Below, in pieces: positions 16,207-25,474 of a stretch of DNA of 45,453 nucleotides. A program made the translations under genes and the position numbers. The DNA comes from Marinifilum sp. D737 (GTDB taxonomy: Bacteria > Bacteroidota > Bacteroidia > Bacteroidales > Marinifilaceae). Under the pieces are notes generated by a model. The model was given only the letters and a program-made list of their open reading frames with translations, did no database searches and was not told the DNA's origin. Within the stretch, counting starts at the first letter, position 1; every line of letters starts with the position of its first letter. The stretch spans positions 1-45,453 of the forward strand of contig NZ_JANQCD010000034.1 in the NCBI RefSeq assembly GCF_026672275.1, given 5' to 3'.

Positions 16207-16923
16207 ATGAGTGCACACAACGAAGCAAAAATGGGCGAAATTGCCGAAACTATACTTTTACCAGGCGATCCACTAAGAGCAAAATATATTGCTGATAACT
16301 TTCTGGAAGATGTAGTATGCTACAACCAAGTAAGAAACATGCTTGGATTTACCGGAACCTATAAAGGAAAAAGAATTTCGGTTCAAGGAACAGGAATGGG
16401 AGTTCCATCAATCTCTATTTACACTCATGAGTTAATCAACCAATATGGTGTAAAAAACTTGATTAGAATTGGAACTTGTGGTTCATTCAACAAAGATGTT
16501 CACGTACGCGACGTAATTTTATCGATGACATCATGTACCGATTCTTCAATTAACAAGAATTTGTTTAGAGGTATGGATTATGCTCCTTGTGCTGACTTTG
16601 GCTTGTTAAGCGATGCGCACAAAGCTGCTGTTGAAAAAGGTGTGAATGTAAAAGTTGGATCAACTTTAACTTCTGATATTTTCTATCACGACCTTGACAA
16701 CAATCCTGAACCATTTAAACTATGGGCAGATTATGGAGTATTAGCTGTAGAAATGGAAGCTACTGCTTTGTATACATTGGCTGCTCGTCATAACGCAAAA
16801 GCATTGGCAATTATGACTGTAAGCGATCACATCCTTACAGGAGAAGAAACAAGTGCTGATGAGCGTCAAACCACTTTGAACACAATGATTGAAATTGGTT
16901 TGGAAACTGCAATTAGGCAATAA
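16207..16923 (+). CDS. deoD: Purine-nucleoside phosphorylase, DeoD type
   Basis: The 238-residue hexameric-type enzyme cleaves purine nucleosides with phosphate to base and ribose-1-phosphate, for purine salvage. Signature blocks are visible: [16 protein letters not shown] (16-31), [14 protein letters not shown] (near 64-77), RIGTCGSF (phosphate site), [11 protein letters not shown] and [10 protein letters not shown] with the catalytic Asp. Its length is exactly that of the family. It is monocistronic with a terminator 32 bp downstream; apt, another purine salvage gene, is about 1.8 kb away on the other strand. Confidence 0.96.
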   Translation: MSAHNEAKMGEIAETILLPGDPLRAKYIADNFLEDVVCYNQVRNMLGFTGTYKGKRISVQGTGMGVPSISIYTHELINQYGVKNLIRIGTCGSFNKDVHVRDVILSMTSCTDSSINKNLFRGMDYAPCADFGLLSDAHKAAVEKGVNVKVGSTLTSDIFYHDLDNNPEPFKLWADYGVLAVEMEATALYTLAARHNAKALAIMTVSDHILTGEETSADERQTTLNTMIEIGLETAIRQ

Positions 16924-16954
16924 TTTAGATCAGATACATTTTAATGTACGGAAT

Positions 16955-16988
16955 GGAGGGGCTATCGGGGCTCCTCTTTCTTTTTTTA
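16955..16988 (+). terminator. Intrinsic terminator of deoD
   Basis: GAGGGGC (16956-16962) pairs with GCTCCTC (16970-16976, one G-U pair), followed by TTTCTTTTTTT. Confidence 0.85.
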
Positions 16989-17002
16989 TAGAACCGTATA
17001 GA

Positions 17003-17044
17003 ACGCGAATGACGCGGATTTTTACGAATTTTCGCAGATTTAGG
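17003..17044. repeat. Dispersed ATCCGCG-type repeat, inverted copy
   Basis: The reverse complement reads TAAATCTGCGAAAATTCG then AAAAATCCGCGTCATTCGCG and aligns along its length with 2681-2731 in the other orientation. Confidence 0.6.
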
Positions 17045-17166
17045 TATTTTTCTACTGCATTATATAGAGATAAAGTATTATTTCACTCCTCTCCTATCGG
17101 GATTTCACCAAAACAGTGGAGAACTCCAGCATCATCGGCCTTCCCCAAAAAAAACCATGTCCAAAG

Positions 17167-17212
17167 TGCACTGCACCTCAAAAGTTGAACACAAGATTTA
17201 AGGTGCAGTTCA
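17167..17212. mobile_element. Possible IS3-like end footprint
   Basis: TGCACTGCACCT at 17167-17178 and AGGTGCAGTTCA at 17201-17212 are inverted copies with 11 of 12 matches, separated by 22 bp that begin CAAAAGTTGAACAC. CTGCACC-CAAAAGTT-GACA-type ends are, from memory, characteristic of some IS3-family elements. No transposase remains, so this would be a residue of two ends. The rest of 16989-17305 holds repeats and no gene. Confidence 0.4.
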
Positions 17213-17305
17213 TAAATTGTGAGTGGGTTAATTATTACAAATTGCTTGAATATTTTCTTAGTTTTCAAATGGGTGAAGTAATACCACTTTGCTTATAAAA
17301 ATCAA

Positions 17306-17341
17306 AGGGTGACGATTTACATTTTGTAAGTTAGTCACCCT
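17306..17341 (-). terminator. Putative terminator of aroA
   Basis: AGGGTGAC and GTCACCCT pair over a 20-nt interior that itself contains TTAC/GTAA. On the minus strand it is followed by TTGATTTTTAT, 31 bp past the aroA stop. Confidence 0.6.
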
Positions 17342-17371
17342 CTGAATTACTAGAAAATATAATTATCAGAT

Positions 17372-18598
17372 TTACTTCTCTTCAACAGCAAATCCCAATT
17401 CCTGTAGCTGTTCCCAAAATTCAGGGTAAGATTTTTTCACCACTTGTGGATCGTCTATCAAAACATCCTTGCGTAAGATGGCAACCGGAGCAAATGCCAT
17501 GGCCATTCTATGGTCGTGATAGGTTTCGATCACAATTTTCTCATCCTCCTCTTTTCGCTCTCCATCCCAGGCCAACTCACCTTCTGCTGGCTCATGAAGC
17601 ACATATCCCAATTTGCCCAACTCGGTAATTAAAGCATGAATTCTATCGGTTTCTTTAATCTTTAAAGTCTCTAGTCCTTTAAAGTGAAAAGGAATTCCTT
17701 TTAAACAGGAACACACGGCAAAAGTCTGAGCCAAATCTGGCATTTGCAAGAAATCATACACCAACTTTTTGCAATCGCTCTCCTTCTTTTCTATAAACAT
17801 GCCTCGTTTCGAGAATTGTGTTTTCACACCCAACTTTTCGAACACAGGCACCAAACCCGAATCTCCCTGGAAACTTCTTCTTCTCAATCCATCCAGGTAC
17901 AATTTCCCTTCAGCTGCCAAAGCCATAAACGACCACCAGTATGATGCTCCTGACCAATCGCCTTCAACCGTATACGGAATTCTTTGGTAAGCTTGTTTGG
18001 CAACAAATATCTCCTGTCCTTTAAATTCCGATTTTACACCAAACTCTTCCATTATATTCAGAGTCATTTCGATGTAGGATCGTGAAACCAAATCACCTTT
18101 TAATTTAATGCGCAATCCATTTTCCAATGTTGGCGCAATTAGTAAAAGTGCCGATATGTATTGCGAACTGGTATCGCCTTTCAGCTCTACTTCTTTACCA
18201 GTGATATTTGATCCAAAAATCTTTAAAGGCGGATATCCTTCTTTCTCCAAGTAGGAAATTTGAGCTCCCAACGAATTTAATGCATCCACCAAAACACCAA
18301 TAGGGCGTTCTTTCATTCTATCAGATCCTGTTAAAGTCCATTCTCCAACAATTTTCGACAAATAGGCAGTCAAAAAACGCATGCTTGTTCCGGCATGACC
18401 TACATCAAAAGTATTGGTATTCGAGAATAAAATATTTTGCATTACTCTCGAATCATCACAATCCGATAGGTTTTTAATGGGCTCGAAACTATTGCTTAAA
18501 GCATTAATTATCTGCACTCGATTCGAAATACTTTTCGACGATGGAAGTACAACTCTTCCTTCCAGAACTTTATTGGTTTTAGAAATGGAATATTGCAT
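17372..18598 (-). CDS. aroA: 3-phosphoshikimate 1-carboxyvinyltransferase (EPSP synthase)
   Basis: The 408-residue enzyme joins shikimate-3-phosphate and phosphoenolpyruvate, the sixth step of chorismate synthesis. Recognisable blocks: LPSSKSISNRVQI (Lys22, Ser23, Arg27), the GHAGTSMRFLTAYL loop (normally NAGTAMR), a GDTSSQYISALLLIAP block, a GDWSGASYWW block and LKIKETDRIHAL. It is slightly shorter than the ~427 residues of the enterobacterial enzyme, as often in Bacteroidota. Monocistronic, minus strand. Confidence 0.94.
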   Translation of the reverse strand: MQYSISKTNKVLEGRVVLPSSKSISNRVQIINALSNSFEPIKNLSDCDDSRVMQNILFSNTNTFDVGHAGTSMRFLTAYLSKIVGEWTLTGSDRMKERPIGVLVDALNSLGAQISYLEKEGYPPLKIFGSNITGKEVELKGDTSSQYISALLLIAPTLENGLRIKLKGDLVSRSYIEMTLNIMEEFGVKSEFKGQEIFVAKQAYQRIPYTVEGDWSGASYWWSFMALAAEGKLYLDGLRRRSFQGDSGLVPVFEKLGVKTQFSKRGMFIEKKESDCKKLVYDFLQMPDLAQTFAVCSCLKGIPFHFKGLETLKIKETDRIHALITELGKLGYVLHEPAEGELAWDGERKEEDEKIVIETYHDHRMAMAFAPVAILRKDVLIDDPQVVKKSYPEFWEQLQELGFAVEEK

Positions 18599-18696
18599 GG
18601 TCTTTTGGTTTGATAGTTACACCGATTAATTTTAAATCGGAAGTTAAACATTTCTCTGTTCTCGAATGGATCACAGAGAAATTTATATGCTTATAC

Positions 18697-18731
18697 AAAA
18701 ATAGGCCAACAATTATGAACGATTGTTGGCC
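18697..18731 (-). terminator. Intrinsic terminator of apt
   Basis: GGCCAACAAT and ATTGTTGGCC form a perfect 10-bp stem with an 8-nt loop; on the minus strand TATTTTTG follows, 25 bp past the apt stop. Confidence 0.9.
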
Positions 18732-18756
18732 AACATATCATTAAAAGTAAAATCCT

Positions 18757-19287
18757 TTAAAAGTGGAATAAAGAATCTACTTCGAAATTCGTATTTAGCT
18801 TATCGCGACCTTTTAAAAAGTCAAGCTCCACAAGGAAATTTACAAAAGCCTTGTTCACACCACATTTTGCAAGTAGCTTGATAGAAGCTGCTGCTGTACC
18901 TCCTGTTGCCAACAAATCGTCATGCAACAAAACAACATCATCTTCACTTAAAGCATCCTGGTGAATGTGAATTTCATCCTCGCCATACTCTAAAGTATAT
19001 TTTTCAGAATAAGTTGCAGCAGGCAATTTACCTGGTTTACGAATTGGTACAAATCCAGCATTTAATTTGTAAGCCAACACAGTTCCCAAAATAAAACCTC
19101 TACTCTCTAACCCTACTACCTTGGTAATTCCTTTGTCTTTATATTGCTCGTATAATGTTTCTACCAATGTTGCCAAATGCTTTTCATCTTTCAACATTGT
19201 AGTAATATCCTTAAAAACGATTCCTTCCTTTGGGAAGTCAATCACATCTCTGATTGAATCTTTTGCTTCTTGAAGTCTTGCTTCCAT
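18757..19287 (-). CDS. apt: Adenine phosphoribosyltransferase
   Basis: The 176-residue type I phosphoribosyltransferase makes AMP from adenine and PRPP. The PRPP loop VVLLHDDLLATGGTAAA is at residues 118-134 and the N-terminal IRDVIDFPKEGIVFKDITT hood and VVGLESRGFILG block fit apt. Cytoplasmic purine salvage. Upstream, 19288-19547 holds no gene that I can support; no clear minus-strand promoter was recognised there. Confidence 0.96.
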   Translation of the reverse strand: MEARLQEAKDSIRDVIDFPKEGIVFKDITTMLKDEKHLATLVETLYEQYKDKGITKVVGLESRGFILGTVLAYKLNAGFVPIRKPGKLPAATYSEKYTLEYGEDEIHIHQDALSEDDVVLLHDDLLATGGTAAASIKLLAKCGVNKAFVNFLVELDFLKGRDKLNTNFEVDSLFHF

Positions 19288-19547
19288 TATTAATTTATTT
19301 TTCCAGGTGTAAAAAACACAAATCCGAGTTGGCTAAAAGGCGCAACAATTCGGAAGAAGTGGAATATTCACCCCCTCATCACTTAATTATTCAAAATATT
19401 TACTTGATAAAGTGTGGGATAATTCCGGGTAAAAATAAAAAAGTCCGTTTAAATAAACATTCTAAATTGCAAAAATCGCACAATCTTTTTACAGATAGTT
19501 CAATAAAGACTATCAATCACATTTGGAAAGATATTTTCGATCAGTTC

Positions 19548-19579
19548 TTGTCGAATATATCCATTAGTTTTTACCTTTG
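19548..19579 (+). promoter_or_regulatory. Promoter of small membrane-protein gene; decides its start
   Basis: TTG at 19548-19550, 21 bp spacer, TACCTTTG at 19572-19579 (exact TAnnTTTG). Transcription would start at about 19584-19587, after the ATG at 19582, so that ATG cannot be used and the next in-frame ATG at 19603 is preferred. Confidence 0.65.
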
Positions 19580-19602
19580 ATATGGAATTTTACACACATG
19601 CC

Positions 19603-20064
19603 ATGACAATAAACAATCAAAATCGCGCAAGCTGGATTAAACTAGCCTACTATTTATTAATATTCCTTTTTTTAGCTTCAGTGATTCTTTTGTTGTATTT
19701 AAACATCAGCAAACCATACCAGGTAATCGGAATCATAAGTGCATCTGTTATTTCGGTAATTATCTTTTCATTTCATCTGAATTTTAATTTCATCATATAT
19801 AAGGAAGGCGATGATAAAATCATTCTTCGATACTATCCTCTTCATCCCTTTCATGATAATTTTAAATCCATAGAGATTCCCAGGAATTGTCTTGCCAAGT
19901 ACGATTTGGAGACAAAAACATTTGGACTTAAACCAATTGTTACACTATATCAATTAACCGAAAAAGGCATTGCAAAATATCCATCGGTTTGTTTGTCTGC
20001 ACTTTCCAAAACTGAAAGAAAGAAATTAATTGAATCCCTATCCCGAAACAGCTTGAATAAATAA
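19603..20064 (+). CDS. Membrane-anchored protein with two N-terminal helices, unknown
   Basis: From the ATG at 19603 the product is 153 residues. Two adjacent membrane helices occupy about residues 11-34 and 40-60, followed by a soluble, beta-rich domain (FIIYKEGDDKIILRYYPL) and a basic C-terminal tail. The arrangement of two helices then a small domain with repeated strands recalls bacterial PH-like membrane proteins, but no motif is decisive. A frame from 19582 adds seven residues but is upstream of the likely transcription start. An outer-membrane barrel gene follows 62 bp later and could be cotranscribed. Confidence 0.65.
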   Translation: MTINNQNRASWIKLAYYLLIFLFLASVILLLYLNISKPYQVIGIISASVISVIIFSFHLNFNFIIYKEGDDKIILRYYPLHPFHDNFKSIEIPRNCLAKYDLETKTFGLKPIVTLYQLTEKGIAKYPSVCLSALSKTERKKLIESLSRNSLNK

Positions 20065-20126
20065 TTAAGAGCATACTATAATTATATATTAAGCGTTAGC
20101 CATACCATTAACAAATACTATTAGGA

Positions 20127-20717
20127 ATGAAAATTAAAACACTAGTAGCAATTTTGCTATGTACATTATCTTTAAGCACTTTTGCTCAAAACAACGATTT
20201 ACGCCTTAATATAGGAATTCCTTTAGGCAAGTATGGCAAGTTCGATCACAAGTTTGCAGGATCCAATGAAAGCAACTATCCTTCTATTTTAATACAGCTT
20301 GAAAAAGAGTGGCAGGACAATTTTAGCATAGGTGCATACATTGGTTATGCCGGACAGAAACATGAATACGATTTTGGCCACAGCGAAACCAATTACAATT
20401 ATTACAGGTTGGGAAGTGTACTTACTTATGAATTGAATGATTGGTTATCGGATATGAATATCTCGACAGGATATGATGTTGACCTGTACACATCGGTAAA
20501 AGCAGGCATTTCTTTGGAGCACAAGAAATATGAAAACACAAGTCCCAATGCCAGTTCAAATCCAGTATACTCTCACAACTCATCAAATGATTTGTTGTTT
20601 GACCTGGGAGTTGTGCTAGGTGCACGCTATCATTTTTCAAATCAATTTGGATTATTTACAGAAATAGGCTGGGCTAATGCCGGATTTTTAACCATCGGAA
20701 CATCATTTACTTTATAA
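20127..20717 (+). CDS. Outer-membrane beta-barrel protein
   Basis: The 196-residue protein has a signal peptide at 1-21 (MKIKTLVAILL to FAQ). The mature part has alternating amphipathic strands with Gly/Tyr-rich turns (SIGAYIGYAGQKHEYDFG, YYRLGSVLTYELNDW, LGARYHFSNQFGLFTEIGWANAGFLTIGTSFTL) and ends in Phe-Thr-Leu, as 8-stranded OmpW/OmpX-like porins do. The role is unknown; such small barrels are usually structural or surface-exposed. dprA starts 48 bp downstream. Confidence 0.8.
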   Translation: MKIKTLVAILLCTLSLSTFAQNNDLRLNIGIPLGKYGKFDHKFAGSNESNYPSILIQLEKEWQDNFSIGAYIGYAGQKHEYDFGHSETNYNYYRLGSVLTYELNDWLSDMNISTGYDVDLYTSVKAGISLEHKKYENTSPNASSNPVYSHNSSNDLLFDLGVVLGARYHFSNQFGLFTEIGWANAGFLTIGTSFTL

Positions 20718-20765
20718 ATCTTTTGTAAATTCATATCCAGATTGTAGTACTCCTATTAATAAGGT

Positions 20766-21872
20766 ATGGATAGAATATACAAAATTGCAGTAAGTTTTAT
20801 CAATGGTTTTGGACCTGTTAATATTAAAAAAGCCATTGCTTACACTGGCAGTATAGAAGCTTTCTTTTCTGAGAAGAAACAAAATCTTCTGAAAATTCCG
20901 GGAATAGGTCAGGCTTTTATTCAAAAGCTCGATCGAGAAGCAGCTCTTCTTCAAGCCGAAGAGGAGCTCAAATTTATCGAGCAGAATGAAATTCAAATAG
21001 CATTCTACTTAGATGCCGATTATCCACAAAGACTTCTTAATTGTTCCGATTCGCCTTGCACGCTATATTATAAAGGTAATGCAGATTTCAATGCCAGCAG
21101 AAACATCAGCATCGTTGGCACAAGAAATGCCAGCGATTACGGAAAAGAACAATGCACCAAACTGGTTAAGGATCTATCAGAAAAATCGATAAAAACTACA
21201 ATAATTAGTGGTCTGGCTTATGGCATTGACATTTGCGCACACAAAGCTGCCATGCAATATCAACTTCCTACAATTGCCGCTATTGGTCACGGTTTTCAGC
21301 AAATGTATCCTGCTCAGCACAGAAACTATGCCGAGGAAATCATCCATAAAGGCGGAGCAATTGTTAGTGAATTCACCTCAAACAGCAAATTCGACCCCAA
21401 ACACTTTGTCCGACGTAACCGAATAATTGCAGGAATGTCGGATGCAACCATAGTAATAGAATCTGCAAGAAAGGGCGGTTCGTTGGTTACTGCTAATATT
21501 GCCAATTCATACAATAGAGATGTATTTGCTTTTCCCGGAAGAATAAGCGACAAATATTCCGAAGGTTGTAATTTTCTCATAAAAACCAACCAGGCTCACT
21601 TAATCGAAAACATCAAAGACCTGGAGTATATCCTAGCTTGGGACGATGAAACCAAAAAAGCAAAGGAAATTCAAACGAAACTTTTTGTAGAGCTCACAAA
21701 AGAGGAAGAACAAATAATATCAGCACTTCGAGATCTGGAAAAAACACCGATAGATTTGATTTGTTTGAAGAGTTCATTTCCGATGAGTAAGGTGTCAAGT
21801 TTGCTCTTAAAATTAGAATTTGATGGCATGGTGAAGTCACATCCGGGAAAAATCTACTCCCTAAATTCCTGA
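20766..21872 (+). CDS. dprA: DNA-processing protein DprA
   Basis: The 368-residue protein loads RecA on incoming single-stranded DNA during natural transformation. An N-terminal helix-hairpin-helix region (residues 1-70, KIPGIGQAF) precedes the Rossmann-like DprA core: SIVGTRNASDYG (115-126), IISGLAYGIDICAHKAAM (146-163), GGAIVSEF (196-203), RRNRIIAGMSDATIVIESARKGGSLVTANIA (from 216) and VFAFPG. The last 60 residues fit the winged-helix DprA tail. Full length for the family. It is the only competence gene in the window. Confidence 0.95.
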   Translation: MDRIYKIAVSFINGFGPVNIKKAIAYTGSIEAFFSEKKQNLLKIPGIGQAFIQKLDREAALLQAEEELKFIEQNEIQIAFYLDADYPQRLLNCSDSPCTLYYKGNADFNASRNISIVGTRNASDYGKEQCTKLVKDLSEKSIKTTIISGLAYGIDICAHKAAMQYQLPTIAAIGHGFQQMYPAQHRNYAEEIIHKGGAIVSEFTSNSKFDPKHFVRRNRIIAGMSDATIVIESARKGGSLVTANIANSYNRDVFAFPGRISDKYSEGCNFLIKTNQAHLIENIKDLEYILAWDDETKKAKEIQTKLFVELTKEEEQIISALRDLEKTPIDLICLKSSFPMSKVSSLLLKLEFDGMVKSHPGKIYSLNS

Positions 21873-21986
21873 AAATTGTCAATTTTTATGGTTTCATGTT
21901 GTAGAACAGAAATCACACCTTTATATCTGTCTGATTTCCTGCGTTTTAATTTTTACGAAAACGTTGTAAAAAAAATCAGCTTTTAA

Positions 21987-22016
21987 TTTGTGATTATTAA
22001 AATTTGTATACATTTG
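21987..22016 (+). promoter_or_regulatory. gdhA promoter, near-perfect Bacteroidota consensus
   Basis: TTTG at 21987-21990, 18-bp spacer, TACATTTG at 22009-22016. The leader to the ATG at 22077 is about 55 nt and A-rich. Confidence 0.8.
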
Positions 22017-22076
22017 ACACCAAGAACTAATAATTAAAACACAACAAACAATTTTAATTTCATAACAAGTTTGGAT

Positions 22077-23411
22077 ATGGAAGCAAAAATAATTGAATTC
22101 ATGGATAGCCTTAAGGCTAAAACTCCAGGTGAAGCTGAGTTCCATCAGGCAGTACAAGAAGTAGTAGAAACAGTTTGGGATACTTATGATGCAAATCCTA
22201 AGTATAAAGCTGCAAAGATTCTTGAAAAAATGTGTGAGCCTGAGCGCGTAATCATGTTCCGCGTACCATGGATCAACGATAACGGTGAAGTTGAAATCAA
22301 CCGTGGTTACCGCGTTGAATTCAATAGTGCAATTGGACCTTACAAAGGTGGTTTACGTTTCCACCCTTCTGTAACGTTAAGTGCTTTGAAATTCTTAGGT
22401 TTCGAGCAAACTTTCAAGAATTCATTAACTACTCTACCTATGGGTGGTGGTAAAGGTGGTTCAGACTTCAACGCTAAAGGAAGATCAGATAACGAAATCA
22501 TGCGCTTCTGCCAAAGCTTCATGACTGAGCTTTGCAAGCACATTGGTCCTAACACTGACGTACCAGCAGGTGATATAGGTGTAGGTGGTCGCGAGATCGG
22601 ATACCTATTCGGACAGTACAAGAGAATCCGTAACGAGTTTACTGGTGTATTAACTGGTAAAGGTCTTGAGTACGGTGGATCATTAATTCGTCCTGAAGCT
22701 ACTGGTTTTGGTGCTGTATACTTCGCTCAACACATGTTGGCTGAAAACAACGAAGATTTCAAAGGAAAAACTGTTGCTCTTTCAGGATTCGGTAACGTAA
22801 CTTGGGGTGCTGCTCTTAAATTGGTTGAGCTAGGTGCTAAAGTTGTTACAGTTTCAGGTCCTGACGGATATGTATACGACAAAGAAGGTTTAGATGCTGA
22901 AAAGATTGAATACTTATTGGATCTTAGAGCTTCTAACAACGACGTTGTTGCTCCTTACGCTGAAAAATTCGGTGCTGAGTTCTTCCCTGGTAAAAAACCT
23001 TGGGAATGTAAAGTTGACCTAGCTTTCCCTTGTGCAATTCAAAACGAATTGAACGAAGAAGATGCTAAGCTATTGGTTGAAAACGGATGTAAGTATGTAG
23101 TAGAAACTTCTAACATGGGTTGTACTGCTGAAGCTATGATCTACTTGGTAGAAAATTGCGCATTCGCTCCTGGTAAAGCTGCTAATGCTGGTGGTGTAGC
23201 TGTTTCTGGTTTAGAAATGTCTCAAAACTCTATGCGTTACAACTGGTCAGCTGAAGAAGTTGATGAGAAATTGGGTCGTATCATGAAAGATATTCACGAT
23301 ACTTGTGTACGTTTCGGTAAAGAAAACGGTCACATCAACTACGTTAAAGGTGCTAACGTTGGTGGATTCGTTAAAGTTGCTGAAGCTATGCTAGCTCAAG
23401 GTTGCGTTTAA
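22077..23411 (+). CDS. gdhA: NADP-type glutamate dehydrogenase
   Basis: The 444-residue hexameric enzyme interconverts 2-oxoglutarate plus ammonia and glutamate. The catalytic segment PMGGGKGGSDFNAKG holds Lys126 and the substrate loop GPYKGGLRFHPSV precedes it; the nucleotide-binding domain has LSGFGNVTWGAALKL. Length and similarity to the 447-residue GdhA type suggest NADPH use and ammonium assimilation; cofactor is inferred from family. Codons are strongly biased to GGT, GCT and AAC relative to neighbours, a sign of high expression. Start is the ATG at 22077, two codons after an in-frame TTG. Confidence 0.95.
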   Translation: MEAKIIEFMDSLKAKTPGEAEFHQAVQEVVETVWDTYDANPKYKAAKILEKMCEPERVIMFRVPWINDNGEVEINRGYRVEFNSAIGPYKGGLRFHPSVTLSALKFLGFEQTFKNSLTTLPMGGGKGGSDFNAKGRSDNEIMRFCQSFMTELCKHIGPNTDVPAGDIGVGGREIGYLFGQYKRIRNEFTGVLTGKGLEYGGSLIRPEATGFGAVYFAQHMLAENNEDFKGKTVALSGFGNVTWGAALKLVELGAKVVTVSGPDGYVYDKEGLDAEKIEYLLDLRASNNDVVAPYAEKFGAEFFPGKKPWECKVDLAFPCAIQNELNEEDAKLLVENGCKYVVETSNMGCTAEAMIYLVENCAFAPGKAANAGGVAVSGLEMSQNSMRYNWSAEEVDEKLGRIMKDIHDTCVRFGKENGHINYVKGANVGGFVKVAEAMLAQGCV

Positions 23412-23433
23412 TATACAATCACGCCTAATATAT

Positions 23434-23463
23434 AAAAAAGCCGGCTCTGCCGGCTTTTTTTTT
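23434..23463 (+). terminator. Intrinsic terminator of gdhA
   Basis: AAAAAAGCCGGC, loop TCT, GCCGGCTTTTTTTTT. It lies 22 bp past the stop. Confidence 0.96.
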
Positions 23464-23486
23464 AACTAATTTCTGTTCCATTTCCT

Positions 23487-23517
23487 TTTGTATTCCTAGT
23501 GCGATTCAATAAGTTTG
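23487..23517 (+). promoter_or_regulatory. tatD-ansA promoter
   Basis: TTTG at 23487-23490, 19-bp spacer, TAAGTTTG at 23510-23517, an exact match to the Bacteroidota consensus. The leader before the tatD ATG would be only about 10 nt. Confidence 0.78.
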
Positions 23518-23533
23518 CACAAAAAGTAAAAAC

Positions 23534-24301
23534 ATGAATCTAATCGATACACATTCACATATTTATTCAGAAGATTTTAATGGTGACATTCATCAAATCA
23601 TTGAAAATTCGAAAGAGGCAGGAGTTGAAAAAATACTTTTACCAAACATCGATTCTGAATCAATTGACCCAATGCACTCTTTGGAAAAAATGTTTCCGGG
23701 ATATTGTATTCCCATGATGGGCTTACATCCAACATCGGTAAAGGAGAATTATCAGAATGAATTAGACATTTGCAAAAATTGGTTAGATTCGAGGAAATAC
23801 TGTGCAATCGGTGAAATTGGAATTGATTTGTATTGGGATAAAACATTTGTAAAAGAACAACAAATTGCATTCGATACTCAAATCAATTGGGCTTTAAAAT
23901 TGAACCTGCCAATCGTAATTCATTCCAGGGAATCTTTCGGTGAAATATTTGAGATTTTAGAGAATTATAAGAATACAAACTTAAAGGGAGTATTCCATAG
24001 TTTCTCAGGAAATCTTGAGCAAGCAAACAAAGCTATGGAATTGGGTTTTTTACTTGGTATAAATGGCATCGTAACTTTTAAAAATTCAGGTTTAGACAAA
24101 ACCCTTGCTGAAGTACCTCTTGAAAAGTTAATACTGGAAACTGATGCTCCTTACCTGGCTCCTGTTCCCAAAAGAGGAAAACGAAACGAAAGCTCATACC
24201 TAAAGTACACCGCACAAAAAATAGCAGAAATTTATCAAACCAAAATAGAAAGGGTGGCAGAAATAACCAGCCACAATGCAAGAAATTTGTTCAACTTATA
24301 A
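23534..24301 (+). CDS. tatD: TatD-family metal-dependent hydrolase/DNase
   Basis: The 255-residue TIM-barrel protein begins MNLIDTHSHIY, giving the DxHxH metal site (Asp5, His7, His9). Other family blocks are AIGEIGIDLYWD, LPIVIHSRES, GVFHSFSGNLEQA and LILETDAPYLAPVP. TatD proteins are deoxyribonucleases acting on 3' ends; the exact role in this group is not established. It is the first gene of a pair with ansA, 11 bp downstream. Confidence 0.92.
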   Translation: MNLIDTHSHIYSEDFNGDIHQIIENSKEAGVEKILLPNIDSESIDPMHSLEKMFPGYCIPMMGLHPTSVKENYQNELDICKNWLDSRKYCAIGEIGIDLYWDKTFVKEQQIAFDTQINWALKLNLPIVIHSRESFGEIFEILENYKNTNLKGVFHSFSGNLEQANKAMELGFLLGINGIVTFKNSGLDKTLAEVPLEKLILETDAPYLAPVPKRGKRNESSYLKYTAQKIAEIYQTKIERVAEITSHNARNLFNL

Positions 24302-24312
24302 TACCTCTCTCA

Positions 24313-25347
24313 ATGGACAAAAAACAAACTTCTATTCTTATATTATATACCGGAGGTACAATCGGTATGGTAAACGATCCTGAAACAGGTTCGCTAATCC
24401 CATTTGATTTCGATCACATCCTAAAACAAGTTCCGGAATTAAAAGAGTTCGGATACGAACTTACTTCCATTGCCTTTGACCCATTAATCGATTCTTCAAA
24501 TTTAAATCCTGAAGTTTGGATAAAAATTGCAGAACTGATTAAGGAGAACTATAACAACTATGACGGATTTGTGGTTCTTCATGGGACAGATACGATGTCT
24601 TTTACCGCATCTGCATTAAGCTTCATGCTTGACAACTTGCAGAAACCAGTAATCTTAACCGGATCGCAACTTCCAATAGGCACATTAAGAACCGACGGTA
24701 AAGAAAACCTGATAACTGCTATTGAGATAGCAGCAGCATACAAAAATGGACAAGCAATGGTACCTGAGGTTTGTATTGTTTTCGAGAACCAATTGTTCAG
24801 AGGAAACCGAACCACAAAACACAATGCAGAACATTTTAATGCATTCTACTCATACAACTATCCTGATTTGGCAAAAATCGGAATCAATATCAATTACAAT
24901 TATTCCGCAATCCATTATCCAAGTCATCCAAAACAACTTGAAATTAGCACTGAGTTTGATACCAACATTGCGATTTTAAAAATCTTTCCTGGAATCAATA
25001 AACAGGTTGTCGATTCCATTTTAAATATAGAAGGATTAAAAGGAGTTGTAATGGAAACTTATGGTGCAGGCAATGCTCCAACCGATAAATGGTTTATCGA
25101 CTCCATTAAAGAGGCTATCAACAGAGGAATTGTAGTCTACAACATTACTCAATGCGCAGCAGGAAGTGTTGAAATGGGCTTGTATGAAACAAGTTTAGAA
25201 CTACTTAAGGCAGGTGTAGTAAGCGGACACGACATCACTACTGAGGCTGCAATTGGCAAACTCATGTTCATCTTAGGTAAAAAGCTTGACATGGAACAAA
25301 CCAAATTGCTTTTAAATAAATCTCTAAAGGGCGAATTAAGCCAATAG
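24313..25347 (+). CDS. ansA: Type I (cytoplasmic) L-asparaginase
   Basis: The 344-residue enzyme hydrolyses asparagine to aspartate and ammonia. The first catalytic Thr is in YTGGTIGM (residues 12-19) and the second in HGTDTMSFTASALSFML (90-106). TGSQLPIG and ITQCAAGSVEMGLY are also typical. There is no signal peptide, so it is the cytoplasmic, housekeeping type. It is the second gene of the tatD transcript and is followed by 214 bp containing the exbB promoter. Confidence 0.93.
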   Translation: MDKKQTSILILYTGGTIGMVNDPETGSLIPFDFDHILKQVPELKEFGYELTSIAFDPLIDSSNLNPEVWIKIAELIKENYNNYDGFVVLHGTDTMSFTASALSFMLDNLQKPVILTGSQLPIGTLRTDGKENLITAIEIAAAYKNGQAMVPEVCIVFENQLFRGNRTTKHNAEHFNAFYSYNYPDLAKIGININYNYSAIHYPSHPKQLEISTEFDTNIAILKIFPGINKQVVDSILNIEGLKGVVMETYGAGNAPTDKWFIDSIKEAINRGIVVYNITQCAAGSVEMGLYETSLELLKAGVVSGHDITTEAAIGKLMFILGKKLDMEQTKLLLNKSLKGELSQ

Positions 25348-25474
25348 AATATTTGTTTTTCACATTTTTTTTGTAATTTGGTGCACTGTTTAAAGCTTTC
25401 TATATTACATAAATACCTAATCGAAGGTTGTTGAAAGCATTAAAAACAGAATAGTTTTAAAGAATAATACACAA

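Noticed and set aside
17083-17298. Short frames on both strands around the IS-like footprint
   Set aside because: They overlap each other and the inverted repeat; no transposase motif is readable, so no pseudogene is called.
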